Notes: generated from the letters alone by a model not told the origin. A stretch of DNA of 64,000 nucleotides from Manduca sexta (GCF_014839805.1 NC_051129.1:7754920-7818919); one strand, 5' to 3'; counted from the stretch's first letter, positions 35,374 through 48,524 are shown. Numbers and translations are program-made.

Positions 35374-35819
35374 CTGAGAATTTAGAAAAAAATATTATTT
35401 AATGCTAGTCTTGTAGTTAAAACGAAAGTAAATCTTTATACATTTACTTAATGGAGCAGATTTTGTTCTGAATTTACTGTTTATTGATTGTATATTCTTT
35501 TGAATTTATATTAAGTAAACATTTAAAAGATACTAAAGGTCACATTTTTATATTTAAATTATTATTTTAGTCGTATAGATTGAATGGGACTAGTATTTAT
35601 ATTAGATGTTTTTAATTAATAGGTTGGACTACAATGTTCGATTTGGTAATTATTTTATATTTAATTAATAGTAAATAAAACAAAAAAGGCCCATTTGTAG
35701 AACTAGCAATAAAATTGCTTAAAATTGTAAGAGTGGGCGCGTAGTGGGTATAGCACGTATTTTTTCGTGTGCGTTGCAATACTTGTAGACGTCATAAGAT
35801 AGTATTGCGTTTCTTTTTC

Positions 35820-36022
35820 GTCGCTTAGTGCGGGTTTCAGACTTTACATGTCTTGGAAATTCTTATGGAGAACTCACCATAATTTCTCTCACCGTTAAAG
35901 CATGCGATAAGTCACAAATAACACATACATACCATTTTTTTTAGAAAATTCCGAGATGCGTGTACTTAGGTCATGAACCTGCGGACCATGCGTCCATTTC
36001 AATCCCAACTAGACAATCGTCG
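35820..36022 (-). mobile_element. SINE family II, degraded copy
   Basis: Read on the minus strand it has TTGTCTAGTTGGGATTG, CCGCAGGTTCATGACC and TTATCGCATGCTTTAACGGT in the family II order, ending near AACCCGCACTAAGCGACG. The 3' third is lost. Confidence 0.55.
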
Positions 36023-37251
36023 CTTTTTCAAATTTATCTTCGAGCTCCAATTACAAAACACATAAATGGAAAATGGATATTCTACACGTTTGTAGTGGAA
36101 TGTGGGCAGCTCGGCCAGACGACGCGATAAGTCGATTTGATTGATGACAGCGATGTACTGAGCCAGGCGTAAGCTTTGACAGTAAAATACTATTCCATTC
36201 CGTCCATTTATATTATATCCATTTATTTTATTAACCCAGTGAATCGCTCGCGATCCGCAACATCAAATAAAATTTGTGCCTCATCCAATAATATCTGTCA
36301 TTTTATTCTATTTGTTACTAAAGGTATCGCGATCTACGGAGGTAAGGTTTGAATATTACTTTATGTGACGGTAAAACACGCTCATATAAGAATAGCGATA
36401 TTATAACGTTAGATATATTCACTGTAATGAGATAATCATGGCCTGTAAGTATGTAATTATACCCTACCTAATTACCTACGGCTTTGATGGAACTACACTA
36501 TTTACGTTCTTATACCACAATAACAATATTTGAGAAGTATATATTTGTTTACATTTAAATTAGGCCTGGTTCACACGTATGAAAATCTATTTTAAATACA
36601 AAATCGAGTCGACTTCTCCACACCAACGTAAAATACTTTGTACATTCCGTGTGCGTGACTGCGAGAAAATTTTGCTGGGTGTGAATTTTTACGTCAGTAA
36701 TTTATTCAGTGCATGAGTCTCATTAATGCAGTGGGTACGGAATAAACTTCGTTAGCATGTAATTAATGGGCTTGACAATTTTGCCTTTGCTGCTTAATTT
36801 AGTACATTGTCTTCAGTGCCCCACAAAGGGCACCCGGTAAAAAGGTTCGGATGTTTGCAAAGGCCGGTTTATCTTTTTAATATTGTGTGGAGTTTTTTAT
36901 ATCCCGTCATGTGAAAAAGTTTTGGATTATTGAACGATCTCTTTTTCAGATGTTGAAAATTGGATTTAAAATTCAAATACATTGTGGGAACTCGGAATTT
37001 CTATGAATAAGTAAATTTCTGGCTTAAATGAGTTTGACGACCTTAGTTCAAGACTAGTTGAAATTTTATTTACCCCTTTGGGGAAATAGACGGTAGCTCT
37101 GCTCTATGCTGAATTTCTTAAAAAAACTTTCCATTTCTAAATGTAAAGTCAGGGGCTGTATACCGTCTACGTGGTCGAAACTGTATATTTGCAATTATGA
37201 GTCTGCTAACCGAAGGATAGTTTTGATAGCCCTATACATCAACAGCGATCA
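36023..37251. other. No gene seen
   Basis: Mixed DNA with GC-richer patches at 36080-36180 and 36560-36860. No splice-framed coding and no clear repeat. Confidence 0.45.
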
Positions 37252-37594
37252 AGTGCGCGATAGCCTAGTTGGTTGTGGAACGTACTGCCGAGACGAATAT
37301 CCGCAGATTCAAATCCCAAGGGTACACACACCTCTGACTTTTCTAAAAAAATATGTGTGTATTCTTTGTGAATTATCGCTTGCTTTAACGGTGAAGGAAA
37401 ACATCGTGAGGAAACCAGCATACCTGAGAAATTTTCTAATAGGAATTTTCGAGAGTGTGTGAAGTCTACCAACCCGCACTAGGCCAGCGTGGTGGACTAA
37501 GGCCTATTCCCTCTCAGTAGTAGAGGAGGCCCGTGCCCAACAGTGGGACAGTATATAATATAGGGCTGATATTATTATAATATTATATTATTAT
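37252..37594 (+). mobile_element. tRNA-derived SINE, family II, best copy
   Basis: Box A is GCGATAGCCTAGTTGG near 37257 and box B is AGATTCAAATCCC near 37308. The body carries TGTGTATTCTTTGTGAATTA, TCGCTTGCTTTAACGGTGAA and CGCACTAGGCCAGCGTGGTG, and ends in repeated ATTATT. The open frames here are accidental. Only GATCAA is shared by the flanks, so the target duplication is uncertain. Confidence 0.78.
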
Positions 37595-39587
37595 AGATCA
37601 ATAGGGATCTTTTAATCTGTAACCTATATAAGCTATATAAATTGTCTTGTGATAAGAACTCCCGTAATTGCAAAAAGACAGAAATGCCCCGTAGACGGAA
37701 TAAGATCCTCTGACCTATAGCGTCCCTTAATAAAACAATAATATTTGCTTTCATATTTCCCTTCAAAGTTAGAGACTTAACCGGTATAATGACATTCTAT
37801 GAACATGACATTTGAAATTGGATTTTACCTCCGTTCAATTTCGCTCAAGGACGTAGCCGAACCTAATAAAATTTTCTATATACTCTAAATAAAATTATTG
37901 TTTGTTACAGCATATTCAGTTTAATTGCGTGACAAATTAAGCTTAAAATTTATTACTTCACAAAATATTTGTTCAATTATCACGAGATGTAAGAGCAAGT
38001 TATTTCGAGCCTCGTGAGTTCCTCGACGCCGAAACTGGCTTTTAGACGATTTTACATCTATGCGAAGGTTTAATTTTCTTAAACAATTCTGTGACAGTGA
38101 TTTTACCTAGTTAAATAGATACTTTCAAGAAAAACGGAACCGGTTTTATGCAACGAATATGGTCATAATGGGATTTTTCTCGGTAAGCCTGTGTAGGTTG
38201 TAATTAAGTACCTATTGATTAGTTTCAGAATTTTAAGGACTAAAAACATTCTGATATTTTTTTCAGATAAATATGAATGTCATTTAATGCACATTATTGT
38301 ATTTGACTAACATAAAGCAAACAGTTCTTAAGTTTGTATTCAAATTTTTATCAAATTCAAACACTACTGTGCATATTTGTCAGTCTACGCGAAAACTAAT
38401 GGTATGATTCAATGCAGGAAAACGACGCGCTTTCCCAAGAAAATGCCATTCAAAAGTAATCTAGTGTAGCGGGTTTTACCACAATACAAAAGATATGGAG
38501 TATTAGTAAACGACAACAGATGTGGGCATTCATTTTTGTATAAAAGCATATGTGCTTGAACATAAACCGAGGGGAAAGTGTTGCAATTTAAAAGAGAAAT
38601 GTCAAATGTCACCTTCCGGCATGTCGCGATGTGACTTACGAGGCTCTGTGTCAAGCTCCATGAGTTTTGGTGTGCGCTGCGCGACGTCACCTGTGCATCA
38701 TCACCTACTTCTCATATTTTTGTGTCGCATTAATTCAATCGATAGTGAAACAATAGCATTTAATTAATTGTTTTTGTTTTCTTTTTTAATTTTATTCAAA
38801 TTTATGTACTACTATTGTAATTTAGATTATATATGGTTTGTCCTATTAAACTTTGTTTTTTATGTCAGCGATACAGGTATAGCCTAGTGTGGACTTCGTT
38901 GCTAATTTTTATAAGAAATGTAATTTTTGGAAAATAAATTTAATTCTTATTTTATTTCGTATTAAAACTCGTTATAAAATTGTGTCTGGAGTGTTTTGTA
39001 AAGTTAATTATTATTCGTTTGTGTTCATTTTATATAAATTGCAAACAAATATTTTATGAATTTTAAACAGGTACACAATTCAGAAAATTGAATATTTAAA
39101 CTATAACGTCCTTTTGTAGGATTAGACTTAAATACCAGCTTAAACTTTCAGATGGCATGAATAACTTCGTTTTCAATTAGCATGCTTATTTAATTATTTT
39201 GTACTAGCAAAGCGTTAACCCTTTCGGTGACCAGTCAAATAGTAGCTAACTTTAATTATATTTTAGTATGAAACACGTTTAAAATTTAATGCGGCGGTTT
39301 GGAATATAGAAAGCTTTGTGTAAATTTGTGTTTGAGTTTTAAAGCAGGGGCGGCGGCGTATTTACTCTTTGTTACAAACAATTGTTACTAAATTAGATTA
39401 TATCATGAAAAGACACCTTTGATTGAGGTATTTTAGTCCACAAAGAGTTGGCTATTTTGAACTTGGATTACTCAAAGTTAATACAATGGAGTCAATTATA
39501 TTTATGCTCTCGTGATGTACCGAAATGATAATTATTTACATGGATTAAAGCGTTACTCGTACACAAATAATAGTTAGTCTATACATA
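37595..39587. other. No gene seen
   Basis: AT-rich. Opposed frames at 38409-38767 arise in a GC-richer patch and have no domain. Confidence 0.5.
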
Positions 39588-39828
39588 TTATAAAACAGTC
39601 CAAAAAATCTGACAAAAATTCAAAATCTACTAAACGGGTTTTTGTACGGATTTAACAAAAAGAAGTTGTAATTCTTGAGGAAGGTTTAAGTTAATAGTAC
39701 GTCACGGCTTAAAGTAATTTCCTTAAATATAACGTTGTAGTAAAAAATCTCGTGGATAGAGATTATCTTTGTAAGACACTGATTTCCATGCGGGTGAAGC
39801 CACGGGCACAGTTAGTATTTTAATAAAT
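39588..39828 (+). repeat. Non-autonomous repeat fragment
   Basis: The segment begins near TACATATTATAAAACAGTCC and ends GCGGGTGAAGCCACGGGCAC, a tail of the same style as the 5.5-kb and 51.3-kb repeats. Confidence 0.4.
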
Positions 39829-41152
39829 TGAGATAATTAGAATTTAGATTTTTATTCATTTTTTGACCGTGTATCGTTAAAAATGTGTGTATTCACGTAC
39901 ACAGAAATCTCATTAATTATGGTTTGAAAAATAAACATGATTTAGACAATAGTTAATCAATGTAACCGAAAAAAAAACAGTTCAAAGAGAACTTATCCTT
40001 ATTGATAAAAGAGTCATAATTGTAAAATGTAGTAGTAAATTACGCATAGAATATGGACGTAATGCGTACTTTAATAACCTAAAAATGTATAAGTCCTATA
40101 TTAAAATCGAAACTGCCGTCACTAGTATTTTAAAGCACGCGAACTTCTGTCGACCCTTCCTTGTTCAACGAACCTCTTTGCCAGTACGACTACATAGTGG
40201 GGGATCGGCGGGGATTTTAGGTCGGATTGTGATCATTATCCTCAGATTCGATGGAGGCACCCCAATTTTATAAATCCCTATAAGGGCCCAGACACAAATA
40301 CTTGCTCAACATGCGGCGTTTGAGATGGTGTAGCGATATCGGCGGATTTTGCTCTCTAACATTTGCATGTTTAGTGTGTGCTATGTCTGACAGCTTCTGA
40401 GGGAAAATCGTTTTCAACGTGCGTGCTCCGCAAGATTTTCGTACTGAATTTCAATCATTGTTTCGTGTTTACGTTGACAACTGATTTACACTTTATTATT
40501 AGACATAGCATTATGGTACTTAAGTATCTTAAATTACGGTCAGATCCAAATGAATATCGGTTGACAGCATGATGTTTTATATTAATTCATTTATAATTCA
40601 AACACTTGGTCTTTATCTACGAATTTGTTTCTTTACACGGGTTTAGTTTTTTTATGAGGGTAGTTATACATCCGCGATATGGCGTATTGTTATGAGCGCC
40701 ATCTATTATTAATGGACAGCACAATTCTTTCCTGACCTACTTCGTCCCCCGATGTAATGTACTGTGTCTCAGCTGTAATAAAAGACGGATTAAAGAATAG
40801 CAGCCCGACAAATGAGATATTTTCTACAGTGATGAAAATTATGTAAATAATTCATCGTTGTATATTTTTTATATCTAAGTATATAAAACTTAGAACAGCC
40901 TCTTAGTTTTTATATAACATGTATCGTTTATCCAGAAATCGTCTTGCTAATTAAATGTATTTTTAATTTTATTTATTTTTCATATTTTCAGTAATCCGCA
41001 ATGAAAAACACACACTGTAATAATTGTAATAAACGTAAACAAATTGAAGTTGATACATTAGTATTCGATTTCAATAAATATTGCTCAGTTAGGGTCAAAT
41101 CTCAGAATTTAATAAAACATATAATTAAAATAATAGCATTAACAAAACAGTG
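39829..41152. other. No gene seen
   Basis: GC-richer patches at 40180-40400 and 40680-40800 lack repeat or exon signals that I can defend. Confidence 0.45.
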
Positions 41153-41377
41153 TTAATCGACCGTTACATTTTGGTTTACAATACACATATATTCCGAGGA
41201 AATGAATTGCTTTAACGATTCCCATTTGCACGTCGACCCTTGTTTCCGAAAAGCCATTCCTAGAATATTAGCATCTTCCCAGCGCCGTATAAGGAAACCG
41301 TTGACTCCTCTATAACTTACTACGTCTGTTGGAACTCGAGCCTGGGTCGCGTCGATAAATTTTATTGAAAGGGTAAT
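41153..41377 (-). CDS. Coding-like open segment, unidentified
   Basis: A 74-codon minus-strand frame, between stops at 41380-41378 and 41155-41153, contains FIDATQARVPTDVVSYRGVN, GFLIRRWEDANILGMAFRKQ and STCKWESLKQFISSEY. In the GC-richer core over one third of codons start with G. The first ATG is mid-frame. CAG occurs just upstream of GCTCGAG on the minus strand, but without a pyrimidine tract, so exon borders are unclear. It may be an exon or an element remnant. Frames of this length also occur by chance here. Confidence 0.25.
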   Translation of the reverse strand: MTLSIKFIDATQARVPTDVVSYRGVNGFLIRRWEDANILGMAFRKQGSTCKWESLKQFISSEYMCIVNQNVTVD

Positions 41378-42473
41378 TTACAAAAAATTCGATATGGTCC
41401 GATGTCGTATCTAAAATTTATATCTCAATGCGGAAAAATATAATAGAATACAAAATATATTTTTCGAGATACCGCATGCACTCTGAAAATTGTTTTGTTA
41501 TGGATTTGGAAATCTCGAAAAAACCGGTTAAAATGTTTTGCATTTCCAATATTCGTATGCATATTTTTGTTTGAATGTGTCTAGACTAGGTTATATTAAG
41601 CTTATATCAAAGTTGAACGAACTTCACTCAGAGCAAAACAGCTTAAAATGTGTACAGAATATTTGGTGTTTCCACACTGTAGTTATATGTTTTACTTCAT
41701 TTGTGACTTAATATTGCAACATATTGTAACAAAATATGTAGCATAATAATAGATAATTTCATCGTGCTATATAAGTTAGAACGTTACGAGTACATATATG
41801 TATTGTGTGGTATAACATTTAGAGTTAAGTAAATTAAAAATTACTACATAATATTAATAATCGTTATATATTTTCTGCGATAGAAAGAATCTATAAAAAA
41901 AACCTTCACGTCGAGTTAATAACCTCCTCCTTTTTTTGAAGTCGTTTAAAAATGGTCAGTCAGTGAGTGAGGCTTCCCCGAAACTCATTCAGTGGTTTAT
42001 GTGGGATCGCCTAACAAACAGTCACAAAAACTATTATAATTAGTACTAATCTTACTAAGGCAAGGCTTTCAAACAAATTGATTCACCTATATGTACGTAG
42101 CATGTCGCACAGAGCGTACTCTCACTTTAAAGTGGTTTGTCTGTAGTTACCCAAGTTGCTTCGGATAGTGTAAGTTGTTAGACTAGTGGCCAGTCTGGCG
42201 TAGGAATTATTCCGGGGTTTACTAAAATGATTTAATCTGATTCTAGTACTGGATCATCTAACAACTATTGTGCGATGTTTATTGAATTTGATTATATTGT
42301 AGATACAGTGCCAATTAGTTTGTATTGAGTTCGATCTTATCCTTGATAGAATTCTAATTAGTGTTTCGTCTCTATACCGCTTAGCATTTTGATATGTAAG
42401 CAATAGGGTAGATGCAATATTTTTATTATTGCTTTCATTTGAATAAATGTCATGTAGAATAGATCACGAGTTG
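41378..42473. other. No gene seen
   Basis: AT-rich with no structure noted. Confidence 0.5.
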
Positions 42474-42772
42474 TATATACTGTCCCACTGCTGAAGCTAG
42501 GGCCTCCTCTACTACTGAGAGGGATTAGGCCGTAGTCCACCATGCTGGCCTAGTGCGGATTACTAGACTTTACACACCCTCAAGATTCCTATAAATAATT
42601 TTTCAGGTATTCAAGGTCCCTCTTAATGTTTTTCTTTACCGTTAAGTAAACTATAATTCATTATGAATACACAGATATTTTTTCTAGAAAAATCCGTGGT
42701 GTGTGCCCTTTGGATTTGAAATTGCGGACATACGTCTCGGCAGTCCGTTCCACACCCAACTAAGCTTTTGCC
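42474..42772 (-). mobile_element. SINE family II, minus-strand copy
   Basis: The plus strand starts with CTGTCCCACTGCTGAAGC, then CTACTACTGAGAGGGATTAG, and ends with GGCAGTCCGTTCCACACCC, the reverse of family II from tail to head. It is nearly full length but diverged. Confidence 0.72.
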
Positions 42773-43602
42773 GCTTATATTACGAGTATATTAAAAAATA
42801 ACATATCAGTCGGTGCCAAAAATTGCGTATTCAAACTGACAGTATAAATTTTTGCTCGAAAACAGATATCCATGCCCAGTGCCTTCACATCTGTCAGTTA
42901 CTGGTCATGTTTATAGACAGCTGGCATTCATAGATGCATAAGTTTTGACTATCGATATATTTCTTGAATAAATACATTATTGTTACTATGAACTAACAAA
43001 AAAGGTATAATCTATCAACATTGGTAGTCGTAAAAATTACATTAGTGTTCCGAGAAAAAAATTACAACCATTTGAACACTAACTTTCGGTAGATTTCTGG
43101 AGTCTGGTTTTATGAACCCAACTTCGTTTTTTATTCGAAAAATGCAATTTATTTTCGTAATTAAGTAATGTATTCTTTTATAACTATAACTTTAAACAAT
43201 TTGTCTTAGCAGATGTGATGTCATTAGGCGTTACTTGTAAATCGGAATTATTTTTCTAAATCAATATAAACTAAAATTATAACATTGTAGTGGCCGTTCT
43301 TAGATGTTTTTTGAATATTTTAATCACAATATATTGATAAATATTATACCTGCATCTTCCCCACCATAAAACTGTGACTGCCCTTCTTAAATTATTATTT
43401 TACTATTTTAGTCACAAAACATTGATAAATATTATATCTACATGTTCCCCGTTATAAAATAGTGGTTACAACTACAAAGCATTGTGAAATGTTCCTACTT
43501 TGTAATATAATTCTTGTTGTAATGTGGTTTACAGGCAAAAGGCCATCAGGCGAACATCTCCTTCGTTTCTTCATACAAGCTACTTTTATTGCTTAATTTT
43601 AT
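42773..43602. other. No gene seen
   Basis: AT-rich. AGGCCATCAGGCGAACATCT near 43540 resembles part of the short repeat at 30448-30600. Confidence 0.45.
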
Positions 43603-43845
43603 TTGCTGGTGGTAGGATATATTTTATATCTGTCCGAATAGATACTACCGCACACAAGGTTTTAATACCCGCCATAATAGCCACCCTAAATGTGTCGCGT
43701 TCCGAGATCAATCCGGTATATCTGGTTTCAACAGGCCGGCATAATTGTGTCGATTGCCGAGGGGTAATCATCTCTCGTCAGTCGACATTCTATTGGACCC
43801 CACTCCACTTAGCAGCAGGTACAGAGGGGTCACTTTCCTGTGAAC
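43603..43845 (+). repeat. Repeat family C, fullest copy
   Basis: Landmarks are GCTGGTGGTAGGATATATTT, TGTCGCGTTCCGAGATCAAT, AACAGGCCGGCATAATTGTG and GACATTCTATTGGACCCCAC. Five copies occur in the window in both orientations. The reading frames inside are not conserved between copies, so it is probably non-coding and non-autonomous. Confidence 0.65.
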
Positions 43846-45477
43846 GTATCATGTGGAAATCCGATACCAGATAGTTCAGGCTAATAGATCTAATTTATCA
43901 GACGATAAGATTGGACCCCACGTGACCCTCATACACAGACTACGAAAGATGAATGTGTGTCAAATGTGGCCACGACCCGAACTGATAAGAAATTGCTAGC
44001 CTACTTTGGCTTGTTGTTTATTTTTTCTACGCTTCGCTGTTTCGTAAAAGACCCCTTTTATGAGGGTATGGAAATTGAATAATTTGAGAAGTTGTATAAA
44101 TAAAACCTGACCTTCACATTTGGATACAAGTTTTATCGGCGGCTGACCCAAAGTTTTGGAAATGTTTTCTTGTATTTTACGGTATAAAACTGCCTCATCG
44201 GTACATATTATATACCGATGGTTGTAAGTAGCATTCTCGTATTGCCAAATTATCTACAAATAATTTATTTTTAATTGTCTATGAATTGATAAAAATAATG
44301 GTATTTTTTATAAAGAACAGTAAGTTGGGATTTTTGTAGCGTTTACGAAGTTTTATCCTATAGTTATATAATGATTTCTTATGCGAATGTTAGACATCAA
44401 AACTAAGCTAGTATACGGATTTCATTGCGATATTAACTTTTTTTATTACTATCCCATAGTTCTTTGTTATGTCAAATCGTATAACATACGGTAGAAACAA
44501 TTTGCAGTATTAAGAACCCTTCTATAATTAGATGTAATATGCACAAATATCGTTGACATATTCCATCATAGGGATTCTGAATTCATTTTTTTATTTATTA
44601 TTTCCTCGACCGGCATTTACTTAGAACATAAATTCACGCCCAGTTCTGTACTGTAATTTGTTATTGTTTGTAGTCTTATATAAGTTATTGTTCATTACTT
44701 AAGTAGCTTACATGTTTAGTTTAACTATCTATGTAAATTAATTTATAAACTAATAACTATAAAATTATATAAATAAATGTTATTAATCTGTTTATCTAAT
44801 ATGACTTCTATCAAAATAGATTATAAAATATGCAAAGTTAATTAATTCTCTTTTGTTCTGCCAACAACCAGATTGTTATTAAAAATTCCACCTGAGAATT
44901 ACAAAAAAGCTTTGGCACATCAAACAAACAGTAAATTATCCTAATTCAATAATGCTTTGGCCGTAGAAAACAGGAGGCCAAAGGGTCGCATTGGACTAAC
45001 TCGATAATAAAAGGTCCGTAATGTTTTGTTATTATTCCTACGGATGTAAAATAAATATCGTTTTTGTTTATATTATAATTAATATTGTTGTGTGAATATG
45101 GTGAAGGGAATATTATTATATTTATATTACACTTAAATGCAAGTAACTTCAGTAAACCCAAATGAATGTACTATGGTAGGTTTGTATCTAATTAATTACA
45201 TTTTATAAGACATTTTGATCGTATCGTTCCGACTCTCAAAGGAAGTTAATTATTATTGTGGTTTATATTTAATGTTCTAATATATGATATTATGAAATCA
45301 ACGTAACTACTCTTTAAATAACGTTGTTAATTATTTGCCATTTTGTATGATGGCGAACAAGTAAACTTGCAAAGTAAAAGAAACTGACATTTTAGTTCTT
45401 TTTCCTTCTGAACTTTATTGGGACTACGAGTATATTAAAATTTGCAAAAATATGCTTACGACATTCAAGTCGTCGAG
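43846..45477. other. No gene seen apart from a Penelope-like fragment
   Basis: An 8-bp hairpin, CATCGGTA with TACCGATG, lies at 44196-44220. The rest is AT-rich. Confidence 0.5.
44366..44458 (-). mobile_element. Penelope-like extreme 3'-end fragment
   Basis: The plus strand reads ATAATGATTTCTTATG, then GCGAATGTTAGACAT, then a degenerate AAACTAAGCTAG and CGGATTTCATTGCGAT. This is the reverse complement of the last part of the copy at 1428-2307, with a 5-bp deletion. It ends before the hammerhead-like block. Confidence 0.55.
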
Positions 45478-45717
45478 GCCTCAGTGGTGTAGTTGTTTGA
45501 CGTAGGCGGTATAACAACGCTCTAAGGTGCTGGGTTCGAATCCCGGTCGGCCAAAATGATATTGGATTGTTCTGGTCAGTATCAATTTGTGAATTTCGGA
45601 ATTTGTGTCCGATATGGCAATAGGCTCGCTTCTTAACGCATCATGAGACGGAACTTATTCGAAACGGTGCCCTGGTTGCACCTGTGTCTACCCTTTCGGG
45701 GAGAAAGACGTGATGTG
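45478..45717 (+). mobile_element. SINE family I, moderately diverged copy
   Basis: It is nearly full length: GCCTCAGTGGTGTAGTTG (box A), GGTTCGAATCCCGGTCGG (box B), a diverged body and a CCCTTTCGGGGAGAAAGACG end. No convincing target duplication was seen. Confidence 0.7.
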
Positions 45718-48482
45718 TTTTTGTTTTAGTTTGACATAAAAGATAAACGAGTGTATCAGACGATATATTTACACGTAAGTCACATTGTTAGCCGTAACAC
45801 AGATGTAGCTTCGTGTTGGAATATATTTTGTATTTCCTTCATATTTTACATTTTGCATTTGGGTTTTCAGCTTTGCGTGAATTCATTGGGTTATATTCCT
45901 ATTACAATATGCAATGATATTACTTTTTATAACAAATCAATTTGGTTTATTCTTGGTCATTTAAGAAGTTTCATTATCTTTAAATACAATATAGAAATAT
46001 AAAAAAAATGAACAGAGTCGTTATGATTATCTTCAAGAAGATTAATTACCTGCTTAATTATTACTTATAAAAACTTTACGTCGGCCAAAATGTAACGTGG
46101 AAAACGTATATCAAAATCGGTTAAAAAAATCGCGTTATTTACATTTGAAAAATAGAGGAAAGAGTAGCTGTCGTATAAAAGGAAAATGCATGAAATCGTA
46201 TCGTCACTGGCATTACCAATTACGGTGCGGCGCGGCGTAGGAGTGAGACAGCTAGATAAAGTCACTCTTGTTTCGGTCAATATTCCAAATTTGAATTGCG
46301 AAGTTATTTCCATCCATTCTATTTCCATAGGTTTTTCGTTGTATTATTTATACATAATGTAAAAATATATCGTAGAAATTGTATCAAAGACATTAACAAA
46401 GTTATAATACGTAAAGACTACTGGTAGACTGAACACTTTGCGATTAAATAACACAAACAAAATGCAATCTAAATCCGACATACGTTAAACAAAAAAAGAA
46501 ACTAAAAAGCAGACTAACTCTGCGTATTGTAAATGAAATAAAGCTTCGCGCGTCCGTTTTTCATTGCCTACCTTTGACATTTATGGCTTTCGCATAACGT
46601 TGATAGTTGCTCAGCTAATGGGATAAAGCAATTTGGATGAGCACTGGCGACGATGTCCAGTTCGACAAAGCTTTAAATTCTCGTATACGCTCTGAATTGT
46701 TACATCGTGAAATGCATGCGTGTGTATGAGGGAATACGAGGTACAGGCAAACTCTCGTCTCCCCTTGTTGATGTCTTTGGAATTTTTTTTACGATTTACG
46801 GGTTAAATGTGAGACCCGTGCTTTGTAGTAAACAATCAGGTATACACAGTTAATTGGATTTAAATGAATTTTAGCAAGAGATAATGATCGGGACTATTTT
46901 TAATTGGACGGCCAGTGGTTTCTTGATGAAGTTTAGCTGTTATAGAATGATTATAAAGTATTAATCTTGGAATAATAATAACATGACATTAATTATTTAT
47001 TATCTGTCAATAATGTATTTAGTTGTACAATTGTCTCTGATACTTATGTAACCTTACCTTTATAAAATTAATTGTACAACTTTTATTTATCTCAAATAAA
47101 ACAATATATTAAAAAATGTGGGAGACATAAAATTTTGAACATGACTTATCAAACAGCGTTAACATCTATAAAGAAGGCACTAGAACAAAGCATAATAAAG
47201 CTAACGAAACGCGTCGCTTTTAATCACCGACGTTCATTGATGCCTCCACTGGAACTTTAAAAATGAGGTGCCATTAGTTTTTTCCTTAATTTACGAAGTT
47301 TCCACCCACATTTTAGTATTCGCCTTGCGAAATGTAAACTGAACGAACTCCCAAGTTGGAAACTTTGACAATAATCAACTGTGAACGAAATCAGCGCAGA
47401 GTTGGACTGGAAAACGCAGGATACCGCAGATTGACTAGAGGCTGAATATGTTCATTCAACATCTGAGACTGAGAGAGAGAGAAAGAGAGAGAGAGAGCAC
47501 CAGTCTTTGGAGATTTACATAGATTTTACAATCTTGTTTGGGCTCGTTGTCAATTGAATACATAATTTGTCGGCCGTGAAACTTGTGCAAACTACAAAGT
47601 ATTTGCATTTCGGTTGTTTTATCTGGATGCGAATTCTATAGTTCGTAAACTTGAATGCTTGTAACATTATCGTTTATTTACACGTGATCTTTAAATATAA
47701 TCTGATTCATATTTACGTGTTCTTCGTACAAAAAGTCTTTGTCTTCTAAAGTATGTACAGTTAAATATAAAACTAGCTGAATAAATTCGAAACTTTAAAA
47801 CGCTTTTTAACATTGCCTTCAATCGAAATATTATTTTTTCTTTAAGTAAAATAATGTTAAACGTTTGAAATTTATTAAAGTCAAGGAAAACTATTGCTGA
47901 CACGTACACAAAAGTTTAAAGGCGATTCGAAATTTTAAATTTGTTCAGCTACTTTTGTTGTTGACTGTACATAAAATGTATAAGATTTTTTTTTCTATAT
48001 TACCTCAAGACATGACTTAATGGACCCAATGTGTCAGAAGTTGCATTCTGTGGACGAAAGCCGATGGCACGAAAGGGAGTATGCACATAAAAACGAATTC
48101 AAGTCAAATATTTACCGCTAATGAGTCTTAAAACCAACTAAAAATCAATACGTTAAAATATCCCTAACACAAAACGTCCAACATCGAATAACGAAAAATA
48201 GAAATGCCTAATAGTGGTAATTAAAACGGTATCGTGCACATGGGTAATTAAAAATTGACGCGTCGCTGGCGACTCTCAATGGACTTTGGCTTCGACCGAA
48301 ATATTTAGGTGAAGTCGTTTGAACCTTGTCGCTAATTAAGCACGCAGGCTTATTACGTATTAACAATCAGTAACCTGCAGGGAACTGCTATAAGCCGCTC
48401 GAAAATAGTTTCAATTCCGCTGGTACAATTTATAGATTGTCAAGGAATGCTACATTATTATAATTAGTTGCTATGTATATTT
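45718..48482. other. No gene seen; GC-richer islands
   Basis: A GC-rich patch at 46190-46300 (GGTGCGGCGCGGCGTAGGAG) may be repeat residue. The island at 46540-46770 holds a short minus-strand frame (FVELDIVASAHPNCFIPLAE) ending at AAAG-GTAGGC. The island at 48080-48440 is repeat-free with GCTAATTAAGC and GTAATTAAAA sites. These are candidate conserved elements only. Confidence 0.3.
47468..47497. repeat. (GA)n microsatellite
   Basis: A GA run of about 28 bp with one AA interruption. Confidence 0.9.
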
Positions 48483-48524
48483 GTGCTGGTGGTAGGATAT
48501 ATTTTATATCCGCCCGAATAGCGA
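48483..48524 (+). repeat. Repeat family C, 5' stub
   Basis: Only the start, GTGCTGGTGGTAGGATATAT through GCCCGAATAGCG, is present, then the sequence diverges abruptly. Confidence 0.6.

Noticed and set aside
37106..37462. 118-codon frame
   Set aside because: Most of it overlaps the family II SINE.
37248..37600. Target duplication for the best family II SINE
   Set aside because: Only GATCAA is shared by the flanks, too short to accept.
43524..43874. 116-codon frame
   Set aside because: It lies over repeat family C, and other copies do not keep the frame.
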